DNA of 64,000 nt, taken from Holdemanella hominis. Lineage in GTDB: Bacteria; Bacillota_I; Bacilli_A; Erysipelotrichales; Erysipelotrichaceae. Positions within the stretch are counted from its first letter, which is position 1. Every line of letters starts with the position of its first letter. Positions 8,190-15,557 of this stretch are shown piece after piece. The position numbers and the translations under genes were made by a program. Location of the stretch: positions 1 through 64,000 of the forward strand of contig NZ_JACRWH010000002.1 of the NCBI RefSeq assembly GCF_014306155.1. The letters are read 5' to 3'. Under the pieces are notes generated by a model. The model had not been told where the DNA came from, did no database searches, and saw only the letters and a program-made list of their open reading frames with translations.

Positions 8190-8301
8190 AAAAAAGAGCC
8201 AACTATGATTGGGTAGGTCATGCTGGCTCGAAAAAATACATACCGAACAGGCCTAATCAGAAAGGAAAAGAAAAAACCTATCGGCAAAACATAGTATACC
8301 A
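8190..8301 (-). promoter_or_regulatory. Promoter and terminator-like leader upstream of cls
   Basis: On the minus strand an extended -10, TGGTATACT (8301-8293), would start a transcript near 8286. About 60 nt later GAGCCA and TGGCTC (8229-8224 and 8201-8196) form a hairpin, with an inner ATGA/TCAT pairing, followed by six T (8195-8190). This is a complete small transcription unit of about 97 nt. It is either an attenuator in the cls leader, which starts at 8138, or a small RNA. No known riboswitch sequence was recognised. Confidence 0.5.
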
Positions 8302-8332
8302 CTCGTGTTTTTGATTTAAAAGAAAAAACAAT

Positions 8333-8535
8333 AAAAAATGAAACCCACACTAGGTTTCATAAAACAATTTATAAAAAGAGGAGAGAACTAGTGTATTAGT
8401 GTTTTTTTGAGGAGACTAGTTCTCAATCGACTGTTAGATGGAATCACACATGAGATAGTTGGCGTTGATTATGTGTGACGTATTATTATTGTTTGTTGGC
8501 TTATAAACATTCATCTAACTGTCGAAATTATACCA
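8333..8535 (-). ncRNA. Candidate structured RNA with own promoter and terminator
   Basis: On the minus strand, TGGTATAAT (8535-8527, extended -10) is followed within a few bases by a closing helix made of 8524-8512 and 8440-8428 (12 of 13 pairs). Inside it TCACACA (8444-8450) pairs with TGTGTGA (8472-8478). Next comes a perfect 9-bp hairpin (8424-8416 with 8391-8383) followed by a pyrimidine/T tract, and finally a terminator (8360-8353 with 8345-8338, then six T). Total transcript is about 190 nt. There is no open reading frame of note. A compact folded 5' domain followed by hairpins resembles a riboswitch-plus-terminator or a stable small RNA; I could not match it to a known class. Confidence 0.5.
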
Positions 8536-8599
8536 TGTTTATCTGAAAAATAAATTGACATATGTCATATTTTTGAAAATATTTTCTGAAATATAGACG

Positions 8600-8968
8600 T
8601 TATTCCTTTATATAAGGCAACATCAACTTATTAATTTCTGAAACAGTTTTATTGCGAATTAAAATATCCGTATTCGAAGCTATTGTATATCCATACAATA
8701 AAGCAATCATACATTAATCAAGATCTTCACCTGACATCACTTCAAACACTGTTGATGTAACGCTTTGACTAGATAGTTGAAAAAAGAACTTTCAAATACA
8801 TCTTTATGATCGGCTGTTAGATATCGTATTATACACTTATAGTTCGTGTGGAATTGGTTATGGAAGCGTTTAATGTAAATTTTAGAATCAATTCCTGTGT
8901 ACTTATTTGTTCAATAGAAACGAATTTACCATCACGCTTAAATGTAAGTCCTGCAGTGTTGCTGATGT
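8600..8968 (-). pseudogene. Decayed coding sequence, family unknown
   Basis: Minus-strand frames give protein-like pieces in order: TAGLTFKRDGKFVSIEQIST (from about 8955), ADHKDVFESSFFNYLVKALH, VTSTVFEVMSGEDLD ending in a stop, then MIALLYGYTIASNTDILIRN to the stop at 8602-8600. At least two frame changes and several stops separate them, so the gene is dead. The last segment resembles the C-terminal helix bundle of small regulators, but I would not name a family. Confidence 0.45.
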
Positions 8969-9027
8969 AAAAAATTAAATGAATTATATAATTTGTACAT
9001 TAAACTTGTACTTATTAACAAAGTAAA

Positions 9028-9124
9028 AGACCAATGCGAAAGAAAGGGTTTAAAAATTGCATTGGTCTATATATGCTAGATAAAATTGAGATGAGTTAAA
9101 TAAAAAGGTTTCTTTATCTAGCAT
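9028..9124. repeat. Two consecutive long hairpins
   Basis: A 10-bp inverted repeat (9028-9037 with 9059-9068, core GACCAATGC/GCATTGGTC) is followed after 4 nt by a 12-bp perfect inverted repeat (9073-9084 with 9113-9124, core TGCTAGATAAA). No reading frame spans them. They may fold as a small RNA or be the relic of a mobile element. Confidence 0.5.
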
Positions 9125-9306
9125 TGCCTAGTATATCACTATGTATTTGTGTTTGCAAACGATATGATTCTGATGAACTACTACACCTGATACGTTATTA
9201 TGATGTGGTATTTCTGTGTGGTTTAGCCAAACCAGGCTTATGATTCTATATTTTAAACAAAATGTAACAAATCAATTTGTAGGAAAACGTTTGGGAGTTT
9301 GTTACT

Positions 9307-9426
9307 ATGGAAAACATGAATAAACCTAAAAAAAGTATGATTTCAAGCAGAATCCATACTTCTTTAATGCCTATAACAGTTTGGCTTATCCAAGCATTAA
9401 AAAGAATAGAAAGATATGCCAAATAA
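9307..9426 (+). CDS. Possible 39-residue small protein
   Basis: ATG at 9307, stop at 9424-9426, with GGGAG about 10 nt upstream. The product is basic and amphipathic (starts MENMNKPKKSMISSRIHTSL, ends KRIERYAK), with one moderately hydrophobic stretch. It lies in a gene-poor stretch with no neighbours to support it. It could be a small toxin-like or regulatory peptide, or chance. Confidence 0.2.
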   Translation: MENMNKPKKSMISSRIHTSLMPITVWLIQALKRIERYAK

Positions 9427-9567
9427 TATATATTTATTAGAGCATTTATTATGAGAATTAATATGCTAACATCTTGGAAAAAAGCTACTTAATTTAAAGA
9501 AATGTCTCTCCAAAACTAACAACTTCCATTATTGGTCTTTTTTTATGCCTTTTAGCTCGTTTTCCTT

Positions 9568-9745
9568 AAACTAAGCGTTACTTTTATAAAAATGATTCAG
9601 TAAAATAAACACATTTTCCTTAGAACAAAGAGACTTTATGTTTCTTTGTTCTTTTGTGCTTTCACAAACAAATGAAGCAAACTTTGGAAGTTCTTAGTTT
9701 CATGAAGTGAAAACAAATCTTTTTCGTAAACGTAACGCTTAGTTT
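9568..9745. repeat. 14-bp perfect inverted repeat with inner hairpin and 13-bp direct repeat
   Basis: AAACTAAGCGTTAC (9568-9581) recurs inverted at 9732-9745. Between them are a 9-bp perfect hairpin (9623-9631 with 9643-9651) and a 13-bp sequence, CTTAGTTTCATGA, at 9693-9705 that recurs directly at 9738-9750, overlapping the right arm. The enclosed 150 bp contain no gene. The layout resembles the ends of a very small non-autonomous mobile element or a folded RNA. Confidence 0.45.
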
Positions 9746-9932
9746 CATGAAAACACTATAAGAACTAATACTATATAAACTTATATAATATAAACTATGT
9801 CAAGTTGAATAAATTAACCTATGTCTAATTATATAAGATATACTTATTAAGAAGATAAATATACTTATAAAAGACTATACATATACAAGATATTACTTAA
9901 TAAGAACTTATTAGTTTGTCTGTTTCAGAAAA

Positions 9933-10024
9933 AATTTAAAAATTCGAGATATATTATGGACTAACTTCGCATAATATATCTTATGTTATATTTATAGAAT
10001 TGAAATAAAGCAAATTTTTAAATT
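9933..10024. repeat. Nested inverted repeats forming one long imperfect stem
   Basis: AATTTAAAAATT (9933-9944) pairs with 10013-10024, and inside it AGATATATTATG (9947-9958) pairs with CATAATATATCT (9970-9981) around an 11-nt loop. Both arms are perfect 12-bp matches. The sequence is very AT-rich, so some self-complementarity is expected by chance, but two perfect nested arms are unusual. Confidence 0.4.
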
Positions 10025-10236
10025 GGTCTACTTATTTTAATTTGTTTAAGATGACTTGAAATTCAAAAATATGTTTATATTTAAATTTTAACCCTCATTA
10101 TGAGTTTTATATCACTATTATTTGAACAAATACATATAGTTATACGTTTTTTGATGTTTCACGAAAAATCATAGAGTCTTATTAATTTCCATAATATCGC
10201 ATTCTCTGATTTGAATCGAAACGTACAAATGTCCAT

Positions 10237-10265
10237 CTTTTTGATTTTCACGGCAAATCAAAAAG
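10237..10265. repeat. 11-bp hairpin containing TTTCACG-like loop
   Basis: CTTTTTGATTT (10237-10247) pairs with AAATCAAAAAG (10255-10265) around TCACGGC. A related, shorter copy (TTTTTTGATGTTTCACGAAA and following ATCA) lies at about 10147-10171, so the motif is present twice. It is placed just after the stop of the next minus-strand gene but lacks a clear T-run, so it is not an obvious terminator. Confidence 0.4.
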
Positions 10266-10269
10266 TCCA

Positions 10270-10518
10270 CTAATCACGTGTTCTAACGTAATATAAAGAT
10301 CCTAATGCGACTTCTATAATAATATATGGGACAGCCATTAAATAAGCGGAATACGGATGTAGATCATCAGCAGCATACTGCATATCATTGATTTTTAGTT
10401 TGCCAGATTTGATTTCTTCAATCTTCGTTTTATACATATGAACACGATACGGACAGACTACAGCTAATACAATCATGATTAATAATAAGATGCGTCCTGG
10501 TTTTTTAAGGAAACTCAT
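10270..10518 (-). CDS. Small membrane protein, unknown function
   Basis: 82 residues. The start at 10518 is chosen because TAGGAG sits 8 nt upstream; a longer frame to 10572 lacks a site and would run into the upstream gene's end. It begins MSFLKKPGRILLLIMIVLAV, one membrane helix at about 8-24. A charged extracytoplasmic or cytoplasmic loop follows, then a second helix (about 52-74) and YYVRTRD. I recognise no family. It lies about 55 bp downstream of the patatin gene on the same strand and may be part of that cluster. Confidence 0.65.
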   Translation of the reverse strand: MSFLKKPGRILLLIMIVLAVVCPYRVHMYKTKIEEIKSGKLKINDMQYAADDLHPYSAYLMAVPYIIIEVALGSLYYVRTRD

Positions 10519-10573
10519 TTGTATCACTCCTAAATTTTTTATTAGTATATCACAAACTAACATGTGAAACACT

Positions 10574-11419
10574 TCACAAATATTTTTTTAATTCTTCCAA
10601 ACTATTCAACGCATCACGTCTACCTATGTCATAAATTTCTTGTAGATGACTTGGATCTTTTTCAATCATCGCACACGCAATTGGTTTAGAAGGTCGAATC
10701 ACAAATATCTGTCCTCCCCTTTCAAGCTTATCGATTTTATCTAATGTTTCATTATATACAATATGTCTATTTTCTAAATCGTGTTGTAGATTTGGATATT
10801 CCTTAAATGCCTTCTTTATAAGATTTATATATTTCATTGGCTTTTTTCGATAGGTATGATCTCTTGTCAAAACTACAACTGTCTTCTTTGTTCTTTCCAA
10901 CATCCAATCCACTGGAATCGAATCTGAGACACCACCATCTAATAATTCATATTCATCTAATTTAACAGGCTTTGAAACAATAGGAATCGATGACGATGCA
11001 CGAATCCACTCAATATCTAGAGCATCTCCATTTTTAATTTCATGATATACAGGTTTTCCCGTACAAATATCTGTACATACAACGGTAAAACGCAATGGAT
11101 TCTCTTTAAATACCTTTGTATCAAACGGATCCAATATCGTAGGCACGACCCCATACGCAAACTCTTTATTATAAAGATCTCCCGTTTTAATAAAACTCCT
11201 TAATCCTGAATATCTTGGATCTCTACAAAAACGCTTGTTGTAGCGCAAAGCTCTTCCAATCTGTTTAGATTTGATGTTGCAGCCAAAGGCAGCGCCTGCA
11301 GAAACTCCAACAACCTGGTTAAAATCAATGTGATTTTCCATAAATACATCGATTACACCACTAGTATACATACCTCGAAAGCCTCCGCCTTCAAGAACTA
11401 ATCCTTTTTCTTCTAACAT
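10574..11419 (-). CDS. Patatin-like phospholipase
   Basis: 281 residues from the ATG at 11419 (11425 is an equally close alternative; GGTGATG lies just upstream). An extension to 11506 would overlap the upstream lipoprotein gene and adds an unrelated hydrophobic segment. It begins MLEEKGLVLEGGGFRGMYTS: the oxyanion hole GGGFRG is at 11-16, the nucleophile elbow GVSAG at 38-42 (Ser40), and the dyad Asp in LLDGGVSDSIP. These are the catalytic elements of YjjU/YlbK-type bacterial patatins, which hydrolyse acyl esters of lipids. No signal peptide, so probably cytosolic. The neighbours are a lipoprotein and a secreted nuclease. Confidence 0.88.
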   Translation of the reverse strand: MLEEKGLVLEGGGFRGMYTSGVIDVFMENHIDFNQVVGVSAGAAFGCNIKSKQIGRALRYNKRFCRDPRYSGLRSFIKTGDLYNKEFAYGVVPTILDPFDTKVFKENPLRFTVVCTDICTGKPVYHEIKNGDALDIEWIRASSSIPIVSKPVKLDEYELLDGGVSDSIPVDWMLERTKKTVVVLTRDHTYRKKPMKYINLIKKAFKEYPNLQHDLENRHIVYNETLDKIDKLERGGQIFVIRPSKPIACAMIEKDPSHLQEIYDIGRRDALNSLEELKKYL

Positions 11420-11468
11420 ATACATCACCACAAAGATTATAAACAAAGTGAACCAAAAAGAAAAGGAC

Positions 11469-12380
11469 TTAATCAAGTCCAATCTTAAATGTGTTTGATT
11501 TTCCAAATGCCTTCGAATTCATATGAACCACAAAAGGCTTGGTGCTTTTATCCGTAAAATCAGGTGCTGCCTTTTCAAAATGGAATTCAATTTCTGTATT
11601 TACAGTCTGTTTTTTATCCAAGAAATACAATACATACCCAGTTACATCCGCTTTAAAACTTTGTGTTTTAGGCGCCATACCATTCGTTGTAAAATCATGA
11701 CTTTTGATTTCATCCATATTTGCGAAATCATACTTGTTACTAAGATCGACACCTTCTAAAGTAGCACTCGGCGTTAAATATGGAACAATGATACGAGAAT
11801 CCGTTTTATTCTTATAAGTAATCTTAATATTTTTTAATACTGTTTCCCCATTCTCATATACATAACTTGCTTTAGATGCATCTACACCAATCTGAAGTGT
11901 ATCATCCTCAAAGAAAGTATATTTTGTATTCTTTGAATCGTTAACATTTTTATCACTAGCCTTACGAATATCAAAGGCTTTAAAAGGCAAGAACTGTTTC
12001 TTGTTGTTAAAAGAAAGACCCAAGTTTTTTTGATCATTGTTTGGAAATCCAATATATCCATAAATATACGTGTTTTGTCCCTTATTGATGATATAAGAAG
12101 GCGTAGACTGATATTTATCAATGACACTAATATCTTTTTCGTTGTCATCTGTTACGGTATAAATTAAATTCTTTGTGTCATACGGCTTTTTACCCTTATT
12201 TTCAACACTTGCCAAATAATAGTAGTACGTCGAATTATCTGTATCATTTGTGATGGTTAAAACATCCAACAATTGACAAGAAACATTCTTCTTTAATTCC
12301 ACATTATTTTCTGGTTTAGAACAACCAAATAAAGATAAAGATAAAACACATACACACAGCATATATACTATTTTTTTCAT
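11469..12380 (-). CDS. Predicted lipoprotein, unknown function
   Basis: 303 residues. The N-terminus MKKIVYMLCVCVLSLSLFGC is a lipoprotein signal peptide with lipobox LFGC (17-20), so the mature protein should be anchored to the outer face of the membrane at Cys20. The rest is hydrophilic and beta-rich, with two similar-looking parts (about 30-130 and 150-300). The first contains YYYYLASVENKGKKPYDTKN, typical of immunoglobulin-like DUF4352-type lipoprotein domains; this assignment is by style only. It lies 9 bp downstream of the nuclease gene, clearly one transcript. Role unknown. Confidence 0.75.
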   Translation of the reverse strand: MKKIVYMLCVCVLSLSLFGCSKPENNVELKKNVSCQLLDVLTITNDTDNSTYYYYLASVENKGKKPYDTKNLIYTVTDDNEKDISVIDKYQSTPSYIINKGQNTYIYGYIGFPNNDQKNLGLSFNNKKQFLPFKAFDIRKASDKNVNDSKNTKYTFFEDDTLQIGVDASKASYVYENGETVLKNIKITYKNKTDSRIIVPYLTPSATLEGVDLSNKYDFANMDEIKSHDFTTNGMAPKTQSFKADVTGYVLYFLDKKQTVNTEIEFHFEKAAPDFTDKSTKPFVVHMNSKAFGKSNTFKIGLD

Positions 12381-12389
12381 GTTATTCTC

Positions 12390-13247
12390 CTATGGATTGC
12401 AGTTTTTACAAGGCGAATACCCCTGAGCGATTAATACATCTCTAGACTCACTTGACTCCAACTTATTTACATCATTCATCAAACGAACACTTGCACAAGT
12501 TGGCTTATGAAACTTATGTGTTTTTACATTTAAAACATAAGTAGAAGTATCCTCTGTAACTTTATATTCCTTTATAATATTGTCATTTGAGCGACTTGAA
12601 TCGCCCGTTTTATAATCAATTGTGATACCTGGCTGTACGTTATAACAAAATACATTAAACGATACACCTTGTCCTTTATCTTCTACAGAATACGCCTCAA
12701 TCTGTACACCATCCACAATCAAATTATCACCATCATAAATAGGTGTAACCCGATATAAAACATGATGATTTGTCTTTTCTATGTAGTCAGATACTTCATT
12801 TTCAAACGGAAGCATACCCTCTACATTTAAATAGCGCGTACCCGTCATTAAGTTTTTACGATTCGCATTCTCACCCGTTAATTGATATCCAATCAAATGA
12901 CAACGATTATATAAATACTTCCCATCAATTCCCTTATAACGCACTGTATGCCACCCTGCAGGCTTTACAGAACCAATACTTTCTCGCTTTTTTGTTGGCA
13001 TTAGATCCTTCGACACATTCGCATACGCAACCTGTGGCCGATCTAAAGAATCTAGATTCGAGTACGATTCAAAACTCTTTGTATTCATATCCTTCGAACT
13101 AAATACAGGCTCATTATCATGTATTTCTACATAAGGATTGCCACTATATTCAGGTATCTCATCAATCTCATAAGCCGATATAGGCGTTATCAATGTCGAT
13201 AGAACAATGAACATGGATATAATAAATTTTCTCATACGATTCCTCAC
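12390..13247 (-). CDS. Secreted DNA/RNA non-specific endonuclease
   Basis: 285 residues. A signal peptide MRNRMRKFIISMFIVLSTLI and cleavage near ISAYE is followed by a DNA-entry-nuclease type domain (about 65-205). The active-site segment reads YNRCHLIGYQLTG, with the putative general-base His at 117, NANRKNLMTGTRYLN supplying the metal-binding Asn, and MLPFENEV. This corresponds to the DRGH-type motif of EndA/NucA beta-beta-alpha-metal nucleases. The C-terminus (about 240-285) is a small cysteine module, HKFHKPTCASV...CKNC, of the Ada-like metal-binding kind. Likely functions: nutrient DNA breakdown, DNA uptake or attack on extracellular DNA. First gene of the cluster, with a palindromic operator-like site upstream. 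Confidence 0.85.
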   Translation of the reverse strand: MRNRMRKFIISMFIVLSTLITPISAYEIDEIPEYSGNPYVEIHDNEPVFSSKDMNTKSFESYSNLDSLDRPQVAYANVSKDLMPTKKRESIGSVKPAGWHTVRYKGIDGKYLYNRCHLIGYQLTGENANRKNLMTGTRYLNVEGMLPFENEVSDYIEKTNHHVLYRVTPIYDGDNLIVDGVQIEAYSVEDKGQGVSFNVFCYNVQPGITIDYKTGDSSRSNDNIIKEYKVTEDTSTYVLNVKTHKFHKPTCASVRLMNDVNKLESSESRDVLIAQGYSPCKNCNP

Positions 13248-13251
13248 ATAT

Positions 13252-13270
13252 TTGACATATATAATGTCAA
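13252..13270. promoter_or_regulatory. Palindromic operator-like site upstream of the nuclease cluster
   Basis: TTGACATATATAATGTCAA is a perfect 7-bp inverted repeat around a 5-nt centre, 5 bp upstream of the nuclease start codon. It contains a TTGACA on both strands, so it may overlap divergent promoters and serve as a regulator binding site. Confidence 0.45.
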
Positions 13271-13307
13271 TATAACTTATATACTAAAACCATGAAAGGA
13301 GTGAGTG

Positions 13308-13402
13308 ATAAAAAACATAGTACTTCATTATCGTTCGAGTCAAAAAATATAATAAACCCCTTATGTACTATGTTTTTAGATGTCTTATGACATCTTTTTT
13401 TT
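13308..13402 (+). terminator. Hairpins with T-run between nuclease cluster and gatD
   Basis: AGATGTC (13378-13384) and GACATCT (13389-13395) pair around TTAT and are followed by eight T, a good plus-strand terminator. Just before it AAAAACATAGTAC (about 13309-13321) pairs with GTACTATGTTTTT (about 13365-13377) across a 43-nt loop. No plus-strand gene is evident upstream, so a short untranslated RNA from the palindromic promoter region is possible. Confidence 0.45.
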
Positions 13403-14132
13403 ATATCTCTAATTTCTTAAATACAGCCTCACGAGCCATCTTTTCAAACTTATCTTCCAATGGCTTTAAATCACTATATTTAAAATTCGGATTTCTTTTT
13501 TGTAGTGCTTTTGAAATCACAAAATCAGCCACCTCAGGATTTTTTGGAAGTAAAGGACCATGCAAATAGGTACCTAGAATCTTTCCATCATAGAATCCTT
13601 CATAACCTGCATTAAAGCTGTTACCACAACCCTTCACAACTTTTCCTAAAGGATGCGTTACATTTAATGTTTGACCCCCATGATTTTCAAAACCAACGAT
13701 ACGCGTTTTTAAACCATCTAAATTTGCATCAATCACAACATTTCCAATACAACGACTACCAGCTTTTCCCGTATCCGTATAATAATCATAGAACTGTAAA
13801 CCAGAAATCTTCTCATTGTTGGCTGCAATATAATATTGACCAAACAATTGATAACCACCACAAATCAAAAGCACAAAGGTCTTTTCATCTATGGCCTTCT
13901 TTATATTTTCTTTACGCGATAATAAATCTGGAATTAAACTAATTTGTTCCTTATCTGCACCACCACCTAAGAAAATCAAATCATATTCACTTAAATCTTT
14001 TTCTTCACCAATACCACAAGTATCCAGTTCAAAAGGAATACCACGATCTAAACAACGCTTCTTTAGAACCATCATATTTCCCTTATCCCCATAAAGATCC
14101 ATGATATCATGATACATCCAAACTACTTTCAT
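13401..14132 (-). CDS. gatD: Lipid II isoglutaminyl synthase, glutaminase subunit GatD
   Basis: 243 residues, a class I glutamine amidotransferase of the GatD/CobQ-like group. The nucleophile is Cys91 in LLICGGYQLFG and the catalytic His is H191 in YLHGPLLPKNP, matching the positions known for Staphylococcus GatD (Cys94/His189). GFENHGG (147-153) is the other family signature. GatD releases ammonia from glutamine and passes it to MurT, which amidates D-Glu of lipid II to D-isoglutamine on the inner membrane face. Its start overlaps the end of murT by 4 bp (14129-14132), so translation is coupled. Assignment is secure because both subunits are adjacent. Confidence 0.95.
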   Translation of the reverse strand: MKVVWMYHDIMDLYGDKGNMMVLKKRCLDRGIPFELDTCGIGEEKDLSEYDLIFLGGGADKEQISLIPDLLSRKENIKKAIDEKTFVLLICGGYQLFGQYYIAANNEKISGLQFYDYYTDTGKAGSRCIGNVVIDANLDGLKTRIVGFENHGGQTLNVTHPLGKVVKGCGNSFNAGYEGFYDGKILGTYLHGPLLPKNPEVADFVISKALQKRNPNFKYSDLKPLEDKFEKMAREAVFKKLEI

Positions 14133-15445
14133 AGACCCATCTCCTTCTTGATCGCATTACGCGTAGGAAGTAATGCTGTATATGTCGCAATCGAATATGT
14201 CGTACGCTTTGTAGCTAATGCGGCTTTTACGGCAATATCCAAAGTATCGACAACACTTAAAGGACCTTTATAACCACCATAATAGATTCTTAAAGCCATA
14301 TCATTTGCACGAAGACCCGTACAAATAATTTCCTTTGTACTATCCTTCATAATCTTTTCAAAGAAAGTATCATAGATCCAACTAACGTCCGTACCATCCT
14401 GCTCACGATCATTCAATACGATCACAATTGTCTTATCCGAATCATCTTTTTCAATGACCTTCATAACTTCATTGGCTCCTGTAGGATTTTTAACCAAGTT
14501 TAAAATACAAGTTTGTTCCTTTGATGTGAATGTTTCATTTCTTCCCGCAGGCTGAGGCGCATGACTAAATACAGACTTAACACAATCTTGTGAAATACCA
14601 TAATTTTTTGCGACATTCAATACAACGGCACAATTGTACATAGAATACATTCCTTCATATGGAGATTTATAATGTATTCCATCACTCGAAAATGTTTCTT
14701 TATCCAAATCAATATCTTTTAAACAAATGTCCATTTCCGGCGTTTGAAAATCACACTTTGAACAATGGAATTTACCAATATGTGAATATTGATAATAACT
14801 GTATTCAAGTCTTGCCCCACACTTAGGACAAAATTTTCCTTCACTTGCCTCTTTTGTCGTTGTAACCGAATACTTGTTCTCATCCATTCCAAAACAGGAG
14901 AATGAAGCGTTTTTCGCTACTAAATTGAGTCGTACGACATTGGGATCATTCGCATTTAAAATCATTCGACCCCTATATGCAGGCAATACCTTTTCAATCG
15001 AATCAATCAACTGTTCCATTTCACGAGCACGATCTAATTGATCACGAAAGAAATTATTGACTACAAAATCTGTAACCGGAATAAATGGAAGAATATGTCT
15101 TACATTCAATTCATCGCATTCTAGCACAACCGCATTGGCTTTGATTTCACCATTTAGTTTTGCGTGAGTCAACAACGTAGTGACAATCCCTGCCTTCAAG
15201 TTATCTCCCTTACGATTGGAAATCACGTTATATCCAGCCTTTTCAAACAAGTCTGTAATCATATTGGCTGTACTCGTCTTTCCATTTGTACCCGTAACCA
15301 AAATGACAGGACCATTAAATTTTAATTTCGATAATATATTCGCATCGACTTTACAGCCGATCGACCCAGGCATCGATCCACCCCTACCAATTAGGTGTAG
15401 CACCCAGGCACTAAGCTTTGTAGATAATATAGATAAAGTTTTCAT
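14129..15445 (-). CDS. murT: Lipid II isoglutaminyl synthase subunit MurT
   Basis: 438 residues, a Mur-ligase relative. The P-loop TGTNGKTS is at 51-58, and a four-cysteine zinc ribbon is inserted in the middle domain (C206, C209, C228, C231), which is the hallmark of MurT. The C-terminal DUF1727-type region (about 310-435) contains the acidic residues that form the catalytic triad with GatD. It uses ATP to activate the D-Glu carboxylate of lipid II for amidation. GGAG lies upstream of the ATG at 15445, with TATAAT about 30 bp further up. First gene of the murT-gatD operon, divergent from purB. Confidence 0.95.
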   Translation of the reverse strand: MKTLSILSTKLSAWVLHLIGRGGSMPGSIGCKVDANILSKLKFNGPVILVTGTNGKTSTANMITDLFEKAGYNVISNRKGDNLKAGIVTTLLTHAKLNGEIKANAVVLECDELNVRHILPFIPVTDFVVNNFFRDQLDRAREMEQLIDSIEKVLPAYRGRMILNANDPNVVRLNLVAKNASFSCFGMDENKYSVTTTKEASEGKFCPKCGARLEYSYYQYSHIGKFHCSKCDFQTPEMDICLKDIDLDKETFSSDGIHYKSPYEGMYSMYNCAVVLNVAKNYGISQDCVKSVFSHAPQPAGRNETFTSKEQTCILNLVKNPTGANEVMKVIEKDDSDKTIVIVLNDREQDGTDVSWIYDTFFEKIMKDSTKEIICTGLRANDMALRIYYGGYKGPLSVVDTLDIAVKAALATKRTTYSIATYTALLPTRNAIKKEMGL

Positions 15446-15488
15446 AACTACTCCTTTTCCATACTCCCTTATTATACAACAATTGAAG

Positions 15489-15517
15489 TTGAATTTAAAA
15501 ATTGAAACACATATAAT
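15489..15517 (+). promoter_or_regulatory. purB promoter
   Basis: TTGAAT (15489-15494), 17-bp spacer, TATAAT (15512-15517). The start codon is about 40 bp downstream. No purine riboswitch is visible in the short leader. Confidence 0.7.
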
Positions 15518-15557
15518 ATTGATGTTAGGAAAAAACTAACTAGAATAGGTGGAACAA

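Larger units (their letters stand above)
8969..10269. other. Gene-poor AT-rich stretch
   Basis: About 1.3 kb without a convincing gene on either strand. It holds the inverted repeats listed separately, one doubtful 39-codon frame, and very AT-rich sequence with many TATA-like words. In a window otherwise coded almost edge to edge, this looks like the residue of deleted or inserted accessory DNA. Confidence 0.6.

Noticed and set aside
8135..8350. 71-codon minus-strand frame, very hydrophobic
   Set aside because: It crosses two promoter/terminator-like structures, overlaps the cls start and has no ribosome binding site; the RNA reading fits better.
11420..11506. Membrane-anchor extension of the patatin
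   Set aside because: It would overlap the coding end of the lipoprotein gene, and the ribosome binding site is internal, just before 11425/11419.
13292..13390. 32-codon plus-strand frame after a palindromic promoter region
   Set aside because: No properly spaced ribosome binding site, and the frame consists largely of the arms of two hairpins; a non-coding explanation is simpler.
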